Shown here: piece by piece, positions 52,148 through 63,784 of the stretch | Numbering within the stretch: the first letter of the stretch is position 1 | Layout of the letters: every line of letters begins with the position of its first letter | NCBI GenBank assembly: GCA_026261815.1 | Contig: JAMPIT010000174.1 | Span: 11,284,001-11,348,000, forward strand | Source of the DNA: Monarcha castaneiventris obscurior | Taxonomy: Eukaryota; Chordata; Aves; Passeriformes; Monarchidae | Length of the DNA stretch: 64,000 nucleotides | Direction: 5' to 3' | Program-made: the position numbers and the translations under genes | Notes under the pieces: generated by a model | The model's database searches: none | What the model saw: only the letters and a program-made list of their open reading frames with translations | What the model was told of the DNA's origin: nothing

Positions 52148-55100
52148 TAATGCAAAAAAGTTTCTCATCTGCAGTAAACTACCTATTTTCAGCCTGGAAA
52201 ACCCAGATATCAAAGTATAGATTTGTGCATATGCAAAAGTATTTGCAAATCTCAGTAACTGTATCATAATTATCTGTCAATAAATTTCATCTATTATTAG
52301 GACATTTTTCACTGCACATCCACATAAGGACTAATATTATACTTCTGATATTTCAACCATTGGATTTAAAATAAATCAAAATGCTAATTTTTTAAGGTGT
52401 GAGATTCAGCAAGCCCTTAGTCTGTTCTTAATCATACTATAGGGAGTCCTGTGGTTTAAACAGTGTTACTCTGGCCTAGTTAAAGACCAAGTAAAAGGGG
52501 AATGAATTTTTTTTTCTGAGTTTTAATTTCTTTGGAGAATGTGGCGTTGCTTAACTGTGCTTGTTCTGTCAGTTTGTTTCTTGACTTATTTTACTCAAGA
52601 GTGCTAACCCACTTATTACTCCTGGGTACTGCTCTCCAAGAGACAGTGAGATACAGTTGCAAGACAATTTGCTTCAGGGTCTGTTCTGTGCAGAGGGGAT
52701 GGATGAAAATTTCACCAGGACTGTTCAGAAAGCTATAAATGAACATTTACTCATCAAATGATTCCCAGTCACTCACTTACAGAGGCCATGCAACTTTCCA
52801 AAATGTTATTAGAATGACTCCCTAAAAGGTTTTAAGGTTTCTGTGGTATTTTGACTATTTTTCTTATAAATAAAGATTAGACCGCCTTAATTATTAAAAT
52901 ACAGAGATAAGAAATTAAACTGCTTAAACCTTTTCTTAGTTTGGATGATGAATCACAAAGCTCAAAAATTAAGAAAAAAAGGGTGTTTTTATCTCAGATT
53001 ACTCTGAATGGATTAAATAAATCCCACAGTACTGTAAAATTTGCCTGTTAAAATATGATCACAGCGCATGTTTGGGGTTTGTTGTCATTCTGTTTGCTTT
53101 TTGTTTTTTGTTTTTTTTTTCTTTATTCTATAATTTAGGTAAATTAATAGCATGAGGAAAAAAAAAGGAAAATCCTGAAAGACTTCACTGAAGGTTATAC
53201 TAAATAAGTGCATATCTCTATTGTATCATCTTGTAGAAGTTCAGTAAAGTACATGTGCACCATTGGATTTTGAAATAGCACAAATCTATTCCTTCTGTTG
53301 GCCTATGGAAATATACCTACTGGGACTTTACTAGAACATTCTGAAAATTTCTGTTCAGGTTCAGTCATCTGCAGAGGGAAACAGTTTCTTACTTAGAGAA
53401 CTTTATTATGGTCAAAGGATGAGGCTCAAAGGACCACTGGAAAGGTCACAAAGTGAGCCTTTGAAACATGGCAGAACAGTGAAGAGAAGTTTTTGATATT
53501 CAGGACATGGACTGGAGGGCATTTAAAAAAAAAAAAGGTAAGAAACCCCACTCTCTTGGAAGATGTGGGTGAGGTACTACACTCTTCCTATAGAAAAATT
53601 AGAATTTTCTGACTGAAAATTCTCACAACAATCAGGCCAACCACAGAAGATGACAGAAGCACTGTGAGTACTCATGCACTCAAAAACCCACTGAAACATT
53701 CCTAAAAGAGTCTTTGCTTAAGATGAACCTCAATGCTTATAATGATTGAAGAATTATATTTTGCATGCATATAGAATCTTCAAAAGGGGATTATCCAACA
53801 TTTCAACAACAATTTGTATGCTATTTGTATCTATATATCTCTCTTCTACTAGAAATAATGGCCTCTTGGGATTACCCAGCAAAGTCACACTTTTAGAATG
53901 TATGAAAATCATTTTCCCCATATATTTTTTAAATGGATAAATGGTTGGTAGGTGGAAAATACCATCTGGAACCTATTGGCTGAGCAACTTCATAGGACAG
54001 ACAGACCAGTCATGATCTACAACTGATTCAAGATATTAATCATGTGCTTTTAATTGTTAGTTTCAATCCTTACATAGATGCAATTGAGCTTTTTGTAATG
54101 TCTGTAATACTCCAACCATGTAATAAGAAATCTTTGAACAAGGTATATTGCACTTTCTGAAACAAACACAGAAATTGGCTAGCATAACTTAATGAAGATC
54201 ACAATATGTATAATAAGGTTTGCTGAAGCTTAAGAAGATGAACTATTTCATCTACTCAGGCCAGAATGCCCAGAGTAAGATAGCATGCAAAAACGCATAT
54301 CGTAAAAATAACTAATACAGTGTCCAAGAACAAAACTCTGACTTTTTTTATATTATTGAGTAGTACAAAAATACAGAATAAGACAAGATGATATATTCAG
54401 AGAAACAAAGATTATCATAGCCATAATCACAGTTGTTTATATTGACCATTTGGTTGTGTCAGCAAAGTAAATAGCACTGTTTTCCAGTATTTACTTAAAA
54501 CTATACTAATACAGGTTAATAGCACAAAAACTATACCCAACAAAATATTAACACAAGTGGGCCAACAACTACAAAAGGAGCATTTTTTCCTGGTGAATCC
54601 ACTTATGTAAATGCCTAAGTTTTGATGTCATACCCTCATGAGCTGAACTCAAACCCTCTTGCTACAGTTTTGATTCAGCCACCTAGAAACTGGTTTTCAT
54701 TGACATTTGAGGGTCCTACCTTGCTTTGCCTGCAGCTACTGGTCTTAAAGATCCCCTAAGTCCCCTGCCATATTTGTCAGGCCTGTGAGAATGACTTGGA
54801 TGACTAAAACATTTCCCGTAGCAGCAGATCTGCACGTTCAAGCAACTAAATTGATTCTGCACCATTTTAAAGAGAGTAACCCACTTGCTACTTTTTACAG
54901 AAGTTATGCCCCAAAAATATTTGAAAATGTAAAAAAGGAGTACCAGTATTAAAAGGTTTTAAATGTAAGAGCAAATTATTATTTGCAAATAAGAATACAA
55001 ATCTCAGCTACGGGAGCTCTCTACATTTAATGAAAAATGGGAATGAATATTTGCTTCCACTTAATTGCAGAGCTTATCTGGTCCACCAATAAGTGGGCTA

Positions 55101-55897
55101 CAGAAAAGACATAATTTTAAGATTTTCATTCATTTTTATTCATCTATAAAAAGAATACCACAATAAATCTCTAATACTGAAGTAATTCTCAGTTAATCTT
55201 GAGTTCCTCTAAATTCCGAACTACTTCTCCAAAAGATATTTACATGCTGAAACTGAAACGCTTTTCAATTGTTTTCCAGCTTTTAGTTTAATTTATCCTT
55301 TGACCTTTCCCCTCTTAGCTAGAAATCAGACACTAAAATCCAGGCTGGCTGCACCAGCCTTTCTCAATGGCAAAAAAACCTCAATAAGAACCACTCATTT
55401 TATCAGACTAGGAGTTGTAACACTTAGAGTTCCCAAGGTAGCAGAGGTGAATTGCATCATAAGTGAAAATTAGGAAATTACAGCTCTTGAGTTATTTGCA
55501 AATATTGAAGACAAGAAGAACTATAATTTTGGAAAGGTAATTTCAGTGATCAAATGTTATGTACACATCTTTCAGAATGTTTCAAAAGGTGTTTTGGGTA
55601 TTTTTTGGGGTTTTGTTTGTTTCGGTTTGTTTGGGTTTTGGGGTTAATTAATAATGCATATAAGAAATGAAAATGTTTTGTATTTTTAGGCTCTGAAATT
55701 TAAGATCCAAGACAGAACCTAAGGGGCAACTTTTGATGAACAAAATTATGAAAAGGTATTTTTTTATAATTATAATTCTGTATAAAACTCATCATGACAA
55801 AATAAAAAAATTCCTGACTTCCCATTTTCATCCCACCATTTCTCTTTTAAAAACAGAATTTTTTCAAATGCTTAATCATACTATTGAGAATTTGAAG

Positions 55898-55960
55898 TTT
55901 GATAAGCAGATTATCAGAGTATTTGCTATTTGACAAAGCAGATTATCAAGTATTTTTGTA
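55898..55960. repeat. Imperfect 33-bp tandem duplication
   Basis: The block TTTGATAAGCAGATTATCAG at 55898-55917 recurs as TTTGACAAAGCAGATTATCA at 55929-55948. This is a small local duplication in the large intron, about 1.1 kb from the 68-nt exon. Confidence 0.7.
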
Positions 55961-57084
55961 TGATGAGTACTATGTATGGAAATATTTAGTTAAATGCATA
56001 TACACAGGTAAGTATTCTTGCTTTGGAAAAGAAAGCTTTACAGGTCTACCTGTAAATTCTAATTTGATTTCTTCAACTGTGGGGAACTGCTTTTACCAGA
56101 CTGCTTTTACCTCAAATATGGAAACAGCAATTATTTCCCCATGTACAGAGATTCTAGAAACCTGAAAAATGTTGATTTTTTTAAAATTACTTGAGATAAA
56201 TTTATCAATTATATGTATAAATTAACAAATATCTCAAAGCTGCATTAAAATTCATCTAAATGATAAAGGTCTTCTTTTAATAAAATTAAGTTCATGGTAA
56301 TTAAATTTTATATTTGAGGTCAACATAAACATACACTTGAAAGAATATACCTTATATGTAAAGGGAAATGGAATTTTTATAATGTGTCCTTCAGTACAAA
56401 ACACTCTTCATTTTCATGCAATCATCCATCATTACACACGAAAAAGATAACCACATTCCCTATGAAATTTTGAAAGTCATTCTCAGGCACTTTCCAGCTC
56501 CAGTATTACAATATCTCCTTCTTTGTCAGCACCACATTAATACCAAAAATAATCACTCAGGATTTCCCAATCCAATAAAGATTTCATTATAGTGCGTCTG
56601 CATTAAGTGCAGCAGTCAAGCCTACTCAGCTAATATTTTTATTTAAAATTAATGTTTTATGTAAACACTAATATTAATAGTTGCTTTATGAAGTAAATAT
56701 TCTGAAATGGTATAAAAATAGAGCCTGACAGGCATTAGATATTTTCTTCTAATCCAATAGTATTGAGTCAGCTCCATACTTTGTATTTTTTATTTGAAAA
56801 ACAATGAACATCAGAAGACAGACACTATTATATACTATTCATTGTTATCTAACTATTTAATTATTTTAAATAAACAGGTAAGACACCATTCTCATTTAAA
56901 CTGAAGACTCATTACACTGGTGCTCTGTGTAACGGGCCCCCAGAGAAAATGAAGGTCAGGATTTTAATCTACAATACAAAGAGAGCATAGACTAATTTTT
57001 CACAGCATAACAAGTAAAAGAAGTAGGCATATCATTCCTACAAACATGGGGTACCACTGTAGAGCTGTTTGTATTTCTTTTTAC

Positions 57085-57152
57085 CTTCTGAATCCGTTAC
57101 TCCCACTCCCGACTGCTTTACAGGTTCTTGTCCGTTCTGGCTCATCTTCCCT
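57085..57152 (-). CDS. PCLO: PCLO 68-nt linker exon before C2B
   Basis: This small exon has a TTTTAACAG acceptor and a donor G/GTAAAA. Its first base, A, completes an Ile codon (AT from the previous exon), then 22 residues follow: [20 protein letters not shown] and SEG, the last Gly being shared with the next exon. I recognise this as the Piccolo linker joining the Ser-rich region to C2B; mammalian Piccolo has [19 protein letters not shown] here from memory, with two extra residues before TEAK that are missing in this bird. Length is not a multiple of three, so the exon cannot be skipped silently. It is followed downstream by the 35-kb intron. Confidence 0.95.
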
Positions 57153-60100
57153 CTGTTAAAAGATATGGTGGTTGTCATCAATAAAAGCATACAGAGATAG
57201 GAGTTAAAACAATAATACACTTAAGCCAACGAGGCTTGGTTCTTTTAAGAATATTTTCTTTTTCTCTTTTGAAGGCAGCTGCAATCACATCTTGCTAAGC
57301 CTGTACATTCTTACAGAATGGGTCTATCAGGTGCTGTCTGCTACCTGCCCCACAACAGTCTGGGGCTGCATATCTTCTCTCCTCACTACATCTTTTTATA
57401 GTCAACAGTGTAATATATATAATAAGCAGTCACAAAAATTGATATTTGGTCTACAATACTGTTATTTTGAAGGTAAGATATACTTGTGGTTGTTATCTTC
57501 TTAAATGATTGCTTTACTTTACAGTTTTCATTTAGCATAAGAAACAATTCTGAAGACTTACATTAATCTTAAAGTGAGTGAAATAAACCATGATCTGGAG
57601 TTCCCTATTTTCCTGCATTTTATGTACAAAGAACCTGCATTAGAATCTTGATGTCTGTTTTTAAGCAATGAAGGTTAGGTAAAATATAAGCTATTTTTAA
57701 ACATACTTGTAGCAAGCTCTAAGACATGATTACGATCACTCTCAAACATTTGTGCTTCTAGTTTTCTTTTTCCCTTAAGACTCTGAATGCTGTGATTGAG
57801 ACTAAAAGGCATTATCTTCAGTTGCATGTGATTCCTTGGGACTTAAAGGGTCATCACTATTCTTTGCTGTCTGCAAGCCAGCTTCATGTCTGAAGTTGGT
57901 TAAATTCATAGGGAACTAAAAGATTAGTATGAAATCACAGTTTTTAAAGTGATTTTTTATTCAATTTTAACTGAAAGCTATTATTTTCTTCTTCTGTAGG
58001 TAATGCTTCATGAATCATTACAGATTTGGTACAAGAATTATTTGTCCCAAGGGTTATATATATGTATATATCCCAAGGGCTATATATCATTCAATTGCTT
58101 TTCACCTTTGCATTCAAAATAAATTTAATTTTACAGGCATTGTACTGCTCTAAAGGGTTGACAAAAGCATAGAGAATCTGGTCTCTATCAGAGATAAGAA
58201 CATGAGTAGCTTTCAGGGACATTACAACTGGATAATAAGAGTATTTTAAAAAAAATCCAAAATAGAAAGACTTTACAAGATATATTCATATGTGTGTAAC
58301 TGTATATAATTATTAATTTCCCTTGATAGTTATAGCTATTTAATACTGGCAAGTATTCTAATTAGTTACCTCATCAAACAATTCCCATGGTGTCACTATT
58401 TAATTATTTTATTTTGCTTCAAGACTAATTGTTCCTGTGGTTAAAAGCACTTGGATTAAAATAAAGAGTTTAAAATTCAGCATATCCAACAATTTCTATT
58501 CATACACCAGAAACCAAGTCTAAACAGGGAGCTTAAAACCAAAAAGGTTTTTAAATGCCAAGATACTTAAAAATATTTGGCCTACTCAATACTTCACACC
58601 AAATTGTGAGCTGTGGTTTTATGGATGTTCTGAATTACAGGACAAGGTCACAGTCCCTGAAGTCATTATCAAGCCAGTGTGAAAGCAAATCTTGAGTAGA
58701 ATTTCAATCATACATATAGTCAGATAATTAAGACTTTTTATACAGAATTCAAAATGGAAACAGTTATCTATTTTAAACATCATCTCCATGAATGATCTGA
58801 TTGTAAACAGTTGGTTTTTCATTCATTTTCATTCCATTACTATGTAAAACCCTGGACACTAACATGAAAAATGAAGCAGGTCCTGTCTGTATAAATTTCT
58901 TGTGTAAAGACTCTGTCTAATATCAGCATATAAATAATTTACCTTAATATGCCATAATAAAAAAAATAGTATAGCCATAAAAAAATAAGAGACCTGGATA
59001 TATTTTATTTAATTAAGTATAATTCATGAGAACAAATTGGTATAAGAGAAAATCTGAAGCTATGGAGACTTCCTCCTGCTTTCAGTGGAAGTGGGGCTGA
59101 TTTCCAGCTTAAGAGACCAATGAGTCTGTCAGCCAAATAGCAAGTAATTGTAGATACTGTCACAGTGCCAGTCAATACACAGAAAATTATGTTATTTGGA
59201 CTCAAATTTGGCATATGTGAGCTGAAAATTTCTGTTGAGAGCTCCATCTTGTGTTTCTCTGCACATAGATTTTCTGCATCTTTGCTTTTCTCACTAGGAA
59301 TGACAGCCCAATGTATTTATTTTTCTTTTGAGGTTGTCAAAGACTATTGAGGATCATCTTTTTTTTCCCCCCCTTTTAGCCTAGAAAAACATGAGTGAAA
59401 AGTCCAATGGAAATCAAACAATTGGTGCCCTACAGCCTAGATCCTAGATTCTGAAGGTGAGGTTAAAGTCCTAGATTTATCTCTATTTTCCCTTTAGTTA
59501 CTAACAAGCTGTAGACAGATACCATTTGGCTTTATTTTTGAAAATGATAAATACTCAGAAATATCACAGTTCTAGAGAATTTTTACTTCAAGTTTCTCTA
59601 GGAAGCTTAAGTCTTTTGTGACTAATAATTCACAACTTCAATGGAAAAGCAAAAAACTTTTTTCCAGAGAAAAATATTGAACGACTGTTGCAGACAATGA
59701 ATGAACAATGACCACCAAATAATAATTTGAGAACAGTCAATCTATAATTTTTTTTTTTTTTTGGTCAGAATCATTAACCTGATCAGAAGTCACTTCATCC
59801 TATCAGGGAATATAAATGAAATTCCTAAATGACAGTGCGTGCTGACAGAGTTGAGGGGAAAAAATCCTGGCAAAACTTTTCTCTGTGGAGTACTTAATTG
59901 GGTAAAAGATTTTGAAAGTTAAATAATTTTAAAGGATCATTACACTGCTGGTAGCTGGATAATTCCTACAGGGACTCTGTACCAAAAAGCTTTTTCCAGA
60001 CAAGAACTGAGAAATTCTACTGAAACTCCTAAAACTTGGGAGAAGTTGGGCTATATACAGAGTATGAATTCCACTCTCACTAGTAACACCCCTTCATACA

Positions 60101-60450
60101 AGGAGGAAAATCTGCAAACTTAAACTAAGCTTTCTCAATCCTACAATACTTGTACTTTTAAAGCATAAGTCAAGCCCGTCTCTACACACTTTCATCAAAG
60201 GCTGAGACTAGCACATCTCTTGTGTGACAGGAAGAAATTCATGAGGTTGAGGCAGAGGTTTGGTTGGTTATTAACAATTCAATGCTCAACAAAGCAGAAT
60301 AAAAGTATGAACTCTGGGGAATTCTCCCCAGTTAGCTGCTATTCTACTGCATAACTCAAGTCTGCAGAGGACACTACAGAAAATGACTGACAAGTGAAAG
60401 TGCTATAAATTGTGCATGGAGGATACAGTATATTAAAGGAAAAGCCTTAC
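57153..60450 (-). other. PCLO: PCLO intron between the two linker exons (3298 nt)
   Basis: The donor is AT/GTAAGG at 60450 and the acceptor is AACAG at 57153. The first codon formed on reading through the donor is ATG followed by TAA. The intron is AT-rich, holds a small duplicated block at 58045-58088 and a poly-T at about 59749-59762, and shows no gene. Confidence 0.9.
58045..58088. repeat. 26-bp tandem duplication with TA stretch
   Basis: TCCCAAGGGTTATATATA is followed 26 bases later by TCCCAAGGGCTATATATC. It is a small local duplication. Confidence 0.7.
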
Positions 60451-60592
60451 ATTCTCGGGATGGGAAACAGATTGTTCTCTCCTGTGGCACTGCTGCTGCC
60501 TTCACTATCCATGCTGTATCCACTGCCAAAACTACTGGCTGATGAGCCAGTGGAGACAGAACTTTCTGCAGGTCGGTGATTAGTAGACCTTG
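60451..60592 (-). CDS. PCLO: PCLO exon: Ser/Gly-rich linker between C2A and C2B
   Basis: This 142-nt exon has a CCTGTACAG acceptor and a donor AT/GTAAGG. It begins with two bases (CA) finishing a codon from an exon outside the window, then encodes 46 residues: [40 protein letters not shown] and LFPIPR; the last two bases begin the Ile codon. This low-complexity, probably disordered Ser/Gly linker matches the Piccolo segment [28 protein letters not shown] in mammals from memory, which anchors the gene identification. It has no domain of its own. An alternative acceptor one AG downstream (CAGCAAG) is possible but gives the wrong phase. Confidence 0.96.
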
Positions 60593-61757
60593 CTGTACAG
60601 GGCAGGAACAATGGGTTACTTAAACACTTGTAAGACATCAGTACCACGGACACTGAGAAAAAATGTAATTTATCAAAATCACGTGCTGCAAACACTTTCA
60701 CTTTTATATTTTACATTCAAATATTGCTTTATCATCTTTTGCAGATGAGGTTTGTTTTCATATAGAATAAGGTGTTCTAGACCAAATAGTACACCACCAT
60801 ATTGTTTCCTCCAATCATGTTAATAGTTCAAATCAGCAGCCTGAAGGAAAAAAAAAGGGATAGAATGATGAACACTGCTTTCCTGATTAAAGTGACAGAA
60901 AACCAGTTATTCATCTCAAACATTTCATATGATAATCTTGTAACAATGAAAGCCCCAGTGGGCCTTTCTCATATTCCTTGTGAAACATTCTTTGCATTTG
61001 GTGATTTTGAGGAGAGGACTTTGCACAGATGTAGATTGTGTGTAAGCACAAAATCTACAGTCACAGAGAAGAGATTCTCACCCCTCTTCAGACATAACAC
61101 AGCTATGCATTATATTTCTCAACTGCTCCTAGCCAGCTGGATCTCTCTTACTACATGCATAAAATTTTAATGAACATATTTTGATGGGAGATGCCTTAAT
61201 CTAATTTAAGACAATTTGGTGTTAGTAGAGCATACATTAGTTTTACTTCAGATTGCCTTATTCTGTGATTTGGACGTTACTGCACTACATGAACCATCCA
61301 GTATTTGGCATTTAGCAAGTTGAGAAATATAAACAAAAAAGGACATGGTGACATTACACATAGTAATTAATACAGGAACAATAGAGTAATTATTCTCATA
61401 TTGAATGACACAATTATCTGGGAATATTAGTACAGATTTGGGGATTTTCTTGCTAAATGTCCTCTAATACATCTGCTGTTGTCATGTTTCATCTACTTCT
61501 ACCTACTGAGCATAAACACTGAAGACAGATAATATTGTTTTGCAAAGTTACTTTTTTATGAAGACTTAATGAGGTTTTATGTTATTTTGCTGAAAAGTGA
61601 AACTCCTACGTAGGCAGTTAAAAGTGATTCTTCCTTAAAAAATAAAATAGTCAAGTATCTAACTGGATATTTAATAAGAGCCAGAGCCCCAACAGTATCT
61701 TGCTCCAAACTGGCAATCAATATTTTTTATGCCTGACTAACTGGATCATATTTTTAG

Positions 61758-61831
61758 TGAAGACTGTTGCACGCTGCCTGACGTGGGACCGGGAAGCTGA
61801 GTGTAACTCCTCAAACATAATGAAAAAGCAG
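61758..61831 (+). other. Exon-like 74-nt CpG-containing segment, plus strand
   Basis: On the plus strand ATATTTTTAG precedes 74 nt that remain open and end at a consensus donor CAG/GTGAGT. Four CpGs in about 30 bases stand out in this CpG-poor DNA, and the segment includes TGACGTGG. It could be an exon of an antisense transcript, a regulatory element, or chance. No protein family was recognised. Confidence 0.2.
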
Positions 61832-62178
61832 GTGAGTAATTTGAACTAGAAGCAATGAACAAAGCAACTCCTGTATCATCAATCCGTGGGCAAATTTTGA
61901 GTTAAGACAGAACTCTTACTCTCCACAGTGATTCTTCACTGGTAAAACAGCCTGTCACATAATTTTTTAATCCTTTCAACTCTATTAGTCTCCTTTGTTC
62001 CACTATTGCCCACAGCCAGAAGTGGAATCTGTCAGTCTACATTGTTTTCAGATAAATTTATTCTTTAGCTCTATTCCATGATTTTATACAACAATCACAG
62101 GCTGCCTTCTTGGATGTAAATACAAAGGAATAAATTTTAAAATCATAGTGTTATTATCAGATATGCTCAGCATCTCAC

Positions 62179-62268
62179 CTGGAGGAAGGACACCCATGTT
62201 TTTCCAGAGAGACAGCCAGCTGGGGTGGCTGTGTGCAGTGGTGGCTCTATCTCTTTCAGCTGGTGGTA
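62179..62268 (-). other. Exon-like 90-nt segment, possible PCLO cassette exon
   Basis: On the gene strand an acceptor-like TTCATTCACAG precedes 90 nt that are open in the frame demanded by PCLO phase (2 bases in, 1 base out) and end at a strong donor CCAG/GTGAGA. The encoded residues would be PPAERDRATTAHSHPSWLSL then WKNMGVLPP, and the last base joins the next exon's CA to give Ala. I do not recognise this peptide, the polypyrimidine tract is weak, and another frame is also open, so this may be chance. Confidence 0.2.
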
Positions 62269-63772
62269 CTGTGAATGAATTCCTATGCCTGTGGTGACAT
62301 GTCAGCAAAATGCTGCTGAGAAATTCTGGGCAAGAGTGAGATTTCAGAGATGAGAGGTCTATCTCTCCATTACAGGGTATGATTGCCAGCTGACCTGTAA
62401 CCTGTATTCAACAGCCTGAATTGTGGCTCTCTCATGTCTGTCCCAAGTAATTCATAACCTCAGTTCTTAACGTGCTTGCATAACCTGTACATCTCCCAAT
62501 GTTTTCTGTTTGGAATTCTGAGGTTCCTTTAGTTTAGGTTGTTTTGTCGGCTTTCTTTTTTTTTGCCATGGCATGACAAATGCCTCACAGGTGAGTACAA
62601 GTGGAGATCGACGCATCTGCAAAACCCACAGAAGCCAAAACAATATTGTGCCAGCACAGAAAAGCATCTTCAATCCTCCCCTTAGGCATGAATTTGCTTA
62701 GTGTAGCATATATCTCCACCATAACATATGTGGCCTGAAAAGATCTTTCATATCTAGGCTTTTTTTTTTATCGACTGCTGTAAAAGATGGTGTCTGAAGT
62801 AATTTCTTGTATCTTTACTGGTGGATTTCTAAAACCAGTAAGAACCTAGAATTTAGCTCAATCCAGAAAACTTGAATTCAGCTTTTAGAAATGGGTTAGA
62901 AGTTTTGCTTCATCTATTTATAATCAACCCATAGCTCTTTCTTTTGAAACAGCTGTATCCTGATTACACATTCAGTATGCTGTATTTTTAGTTTTTCTAC
63001 TGTTTTCACTAATTCATATAATTTTCCATATTGATTTTTTTTTTTTTTCAGTAAGATCACTTGGTGAATGGTTACAATGGATGCAAGTTTAGATTCATGA
63101 CCGGATTTTGAAAATTCTAAAGTTCAATGTTATTCTTTTTTTTTTTCCTGTCATGAACCACAGTGTCAGTTTGTGACAAGAAATGAAATCCACAAATAGA
63201 TTTACAGCTGGTTTCATGACAAATTCAGAATCTGGATACAGAGATCAGCTCATAACTTGTGAGACACCCACATTTTCTACATGTCTGTATTTTTACAGAT
63301 ACATCCAGACCTCTAGCTTTCTGCTGGTTATGTAGGAAACTTGGAAGTTCTGGTGATGTGGCAATGTTTGCTGCCAGGCAATATTTTTCCTGAGAGTTGG
63401 TATAACTATGGTTATATTTCTACTCTATGTGGAAAGATATAGCTTTTTCCATGCTCTTAATGTTCAAGCACCTGGTCTGCACACACGCAGACTTGCCCGT
63501 TTCCTTGGAATACGTGCAAGCATTCTCTTAGAAACTTTAACAAGAAAGTCAGAGTTCACTGTGTTGCTCCTCTACTCTTACCAGTCTACATATGGTCTGT
63601 GAAGTCCTGAAAGTGTCAGAACAAATTCCACCTTGCTTGGTCAGTTGGATTCATATCCACATCAGGACAAGAAACTATTGCATTATATTTTGTTTTAATT
63701 TTATTTTTAATCATGGTATTAGGGCAGGTTAATTCTGAGTTACAGAGCTTCTGCTTACAGGTGCATATGCTA

Positions 63773-63784
63773 ATGCATATGCAT
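63773..63784. promoter_or_regulatory. Palindromic POU-dimer (MORE) motif
   Basis: ATGCATATGCAT is the exact palindromic MORE element to which Oct/POU proteins can bind as dimers. It is embedded in further octamer-like text (GCATATGCTAATGCATAT), giving about 33 bases of overlapping ATGC half-sites at 63761-63793. Whether this intronic site is active is unknown; it could also be a short AT-rich repeat. Confidence 0.4.

Larger units (their letters stand above)
22046..57084 (-). other. PCLO: Large PCLO intron (about 35 kb) before the C2B exons
   Basis: This intron has a donor of G/GTAAAA at 57084 and an acceptor of CTTTTCCAG at 22046, both in matching phase. It separates the short linker exon from the C2B domain and makes up over half of the window. 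It is AT-rich and contains two CR1 fragments (about 43170-44222 and 51737-52147), a candidate solo LTR (41441-42017), a 58-bp tandem duplication (42299-42411) and several microsatellites. Open frames inside it are short or lie in repeats; I found no credible nested gene on either strand. Confidence 0.9.

Noticed and set aside
62084..62308. 74-residue minus-strand open frame as a standalone gene
   Set aside because: No family match and no start context; only its central 90 nt have exon-like borders, reported separately as a weak cassette-exon candidate.
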